Assembly: GCA_020052935.1 (NCBI GenBank)
Contig: JAGVOD010000027.1
Span: 1-35,446 of the forward strand
Direction of reading: 5' to 3'
Length of the DNA: 35,446 nucleotides
From: an archaeon
GTDB taxonomy: Archaea; Nanobdellota; Nanobdellia; Woesearchaeales; UBA11576
Shown here: piece after piece, positions 34,371-35,446 of the stretch
Numbering within the stretch: the first letter of the stretch is position 1
Layout: every line of letters starts with the position of its first letter
Notes under the pieces: generated by a model
The model's input: only the letters and a program-made list of their open reading frames with translations
Database searches by the model: none
Told to the model about the DNA's origin: nothing
Program-made: the position numbers and the translations under genes

Positions 34371-35446
34371 ATGAGAACAATCAAACCTAACAATATCTCT
34401 CCATTAGAACAGGCAGTTGCTGATGATTCCAGGCTGACTGATGCTGACAGGATACCTGAAAGGAAATATTCCTTATGGCAAAGGATTGCGGCAGCCATAA
34501 CTTTCGGGGCGTTCTACATCGCGACACTAGCCAGCGCAGGAATCGCTGTAAGTTCTTGCGGCAATGGGGGCGAGGACAACAAAGACCCGGTCACTGTCTC
34601 CGGCAGCGCTACTGACGGACCATACATCGCTTTGACTCCTGTGAAGATAGTGGAGCTCAACGACAGGTTCATATCACAGCCCGGAAGCATAGACACATGG
34701 ACAGACGCTTTGGGGAGATTCACAGTAGAGCTCCGCAACAACACAACGTACATGGGATCTGTAGATGGCAAGAACTTCGACGAAGTAGCAGGAGTGACGC
34801 CAGCCGGCTCCATAGAGCTCAAAGGATTCTTCAGGACAGGGACTGCGCCAGCAGCAGAGTATAATATCAATGACTTCACACACCTCATAACAGAAAGGGT
34901 GAAGACACTCTATGCCACTGGACTCGCCTTTGAGGACGCGAGCATACAGGCACGTGACGAATTGCTTGCTGAGCTGAACATGATTGTTGCGGCTCCTGGC
35001 TGCCAGCCATATGAGATGGACATAATATCAGGACCTAACGACTGCGACAATACACTGCTTGCAATGGAGATACTCGTAAGGCAATACGCGCACACACGCG
35101 CTTTGACTAGCGGCAACGACGTCGAGACAGAGATACAGACCATACTCAACAATACAGCAGCTGCGTTCGGAACTGGAGGGATATTGCCTGACGCGACAAA
35201 AGAAGGCCTCAGACAGGCAGCGATGGACGCAGATATCATACAGGCGACGAACAACCTGCAGACATATTTCACTTCGAATGGGCTGACTGCAACACCACCT
35301 GATGCAGATGCTGTGATAGATTCTGACCTGGATGGAGAAGTCAATGCAACAGACTGCATGCCACGTGACTCTTCAAGATGGACTGGCCACGCGGATATTG
35401 ACGGGGATGGACACGACCACATAGCCTGCGGAGGGGATGACTGCGA
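34371..35446 (+). CDS. Secreted/lipoprotein-like surface protein with C-terminal MopE-type Asp/Cys metal-binding-like repeats, truncated by window end
   Basis: Open frame from ATG 34371 to window end with no stop; hydrophobic segment followed by VSSCGNGG; C-terminal DSDLDGEVNATDCMPRD...DIDGDGHDHIACGGDDC. Confidence 0.72.
   Translation, partial: MRTIKPNNISPLEQAVADDSRLTDADRIPERKYSLWQRIAAAITFGAFYIATLASAGIAVSSCGNGGEDNKDPVTVSGSATDGPYIALTPVKIVELNDRFISQPGSIDTWTDALGRFTVELRNNTTYMGSVDGKNFDEVAGVTPAGSIELKGFFRTGTAPAAEYNINDFTHLITERVKTLYATGLAFEDASIQARDELLAELNMIVAAPGCQPYEMDIISGPNDCDNTLLAMEILVRQYAHTRALTSGNDVETEIQTILNNTAAAFGTGGILPDATKEGLRQAAMDADIIQATNNLQTYFTSNGLTATPPDADAVIDSDLDGEVNATDCMPRDSSRWTGHADIDGDGHDHIACGGDDC

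Noticed and set aside
34514-35422. Minus-strand ORFs at the right edge
   Set aside because: Antisense to the open plus-strand surface-protein frame starting at 34371.

Overview
The window is archaeal and looks DPANN-like (inferred from gene content; no phylogeny was run). It contains: (i) a fused PriS/PriL-type DNA primase gene; (ii) a contiguous ~15 kb ribosomal-protein / translocation operon (L3-L4-L23-L2-S19-L22-S3-L29-eIF1-Rnp1-S17-L14-L24-S4e-L5-S14-S8-L6-L32e-L19e-L18-S5-L30-L15-SecY-DUF106/EMC3-like); (iii) an accessory region with a radical-SAM protein (unusual CX4CX2C motif), a membrane class III nucleotide cyclase, a poly-Gly/TSP1-like surface protein and a TIM-barrel protein; (iv) a minus-strand operon of PadR regulator, MacB-like ABC ATPase, NEW3-like protein and two FtsX/MacB-like permeases, where the ATPase Walker A motif is split by a 512-aa LAGLIDADG intein; (v) several predicted surface/membrane proteins, including a tandem paralog pair, and a truncated metal-binding-type surface protein at the right edge. 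The strongest candidate for something undescribed is a dispersed family of 130-300 bp hairpin-rich intergenic elements. They have terminal inverted repeats, and three copies share a 21-nt core (TCCCCGTAGGGGGCnnCCCCC) inside a flanking stem whose sequence differs between copies while base-pairing is kept. A second sub-family shares a different ~60-nt motif. Copies lie at about 1-200, 252-385, 17395-17616, 18693-18876, 20577-20738, 29339-29641 and 31163-31320, all between genes. No rRNA, tRNA or CRISPR array was recognised.
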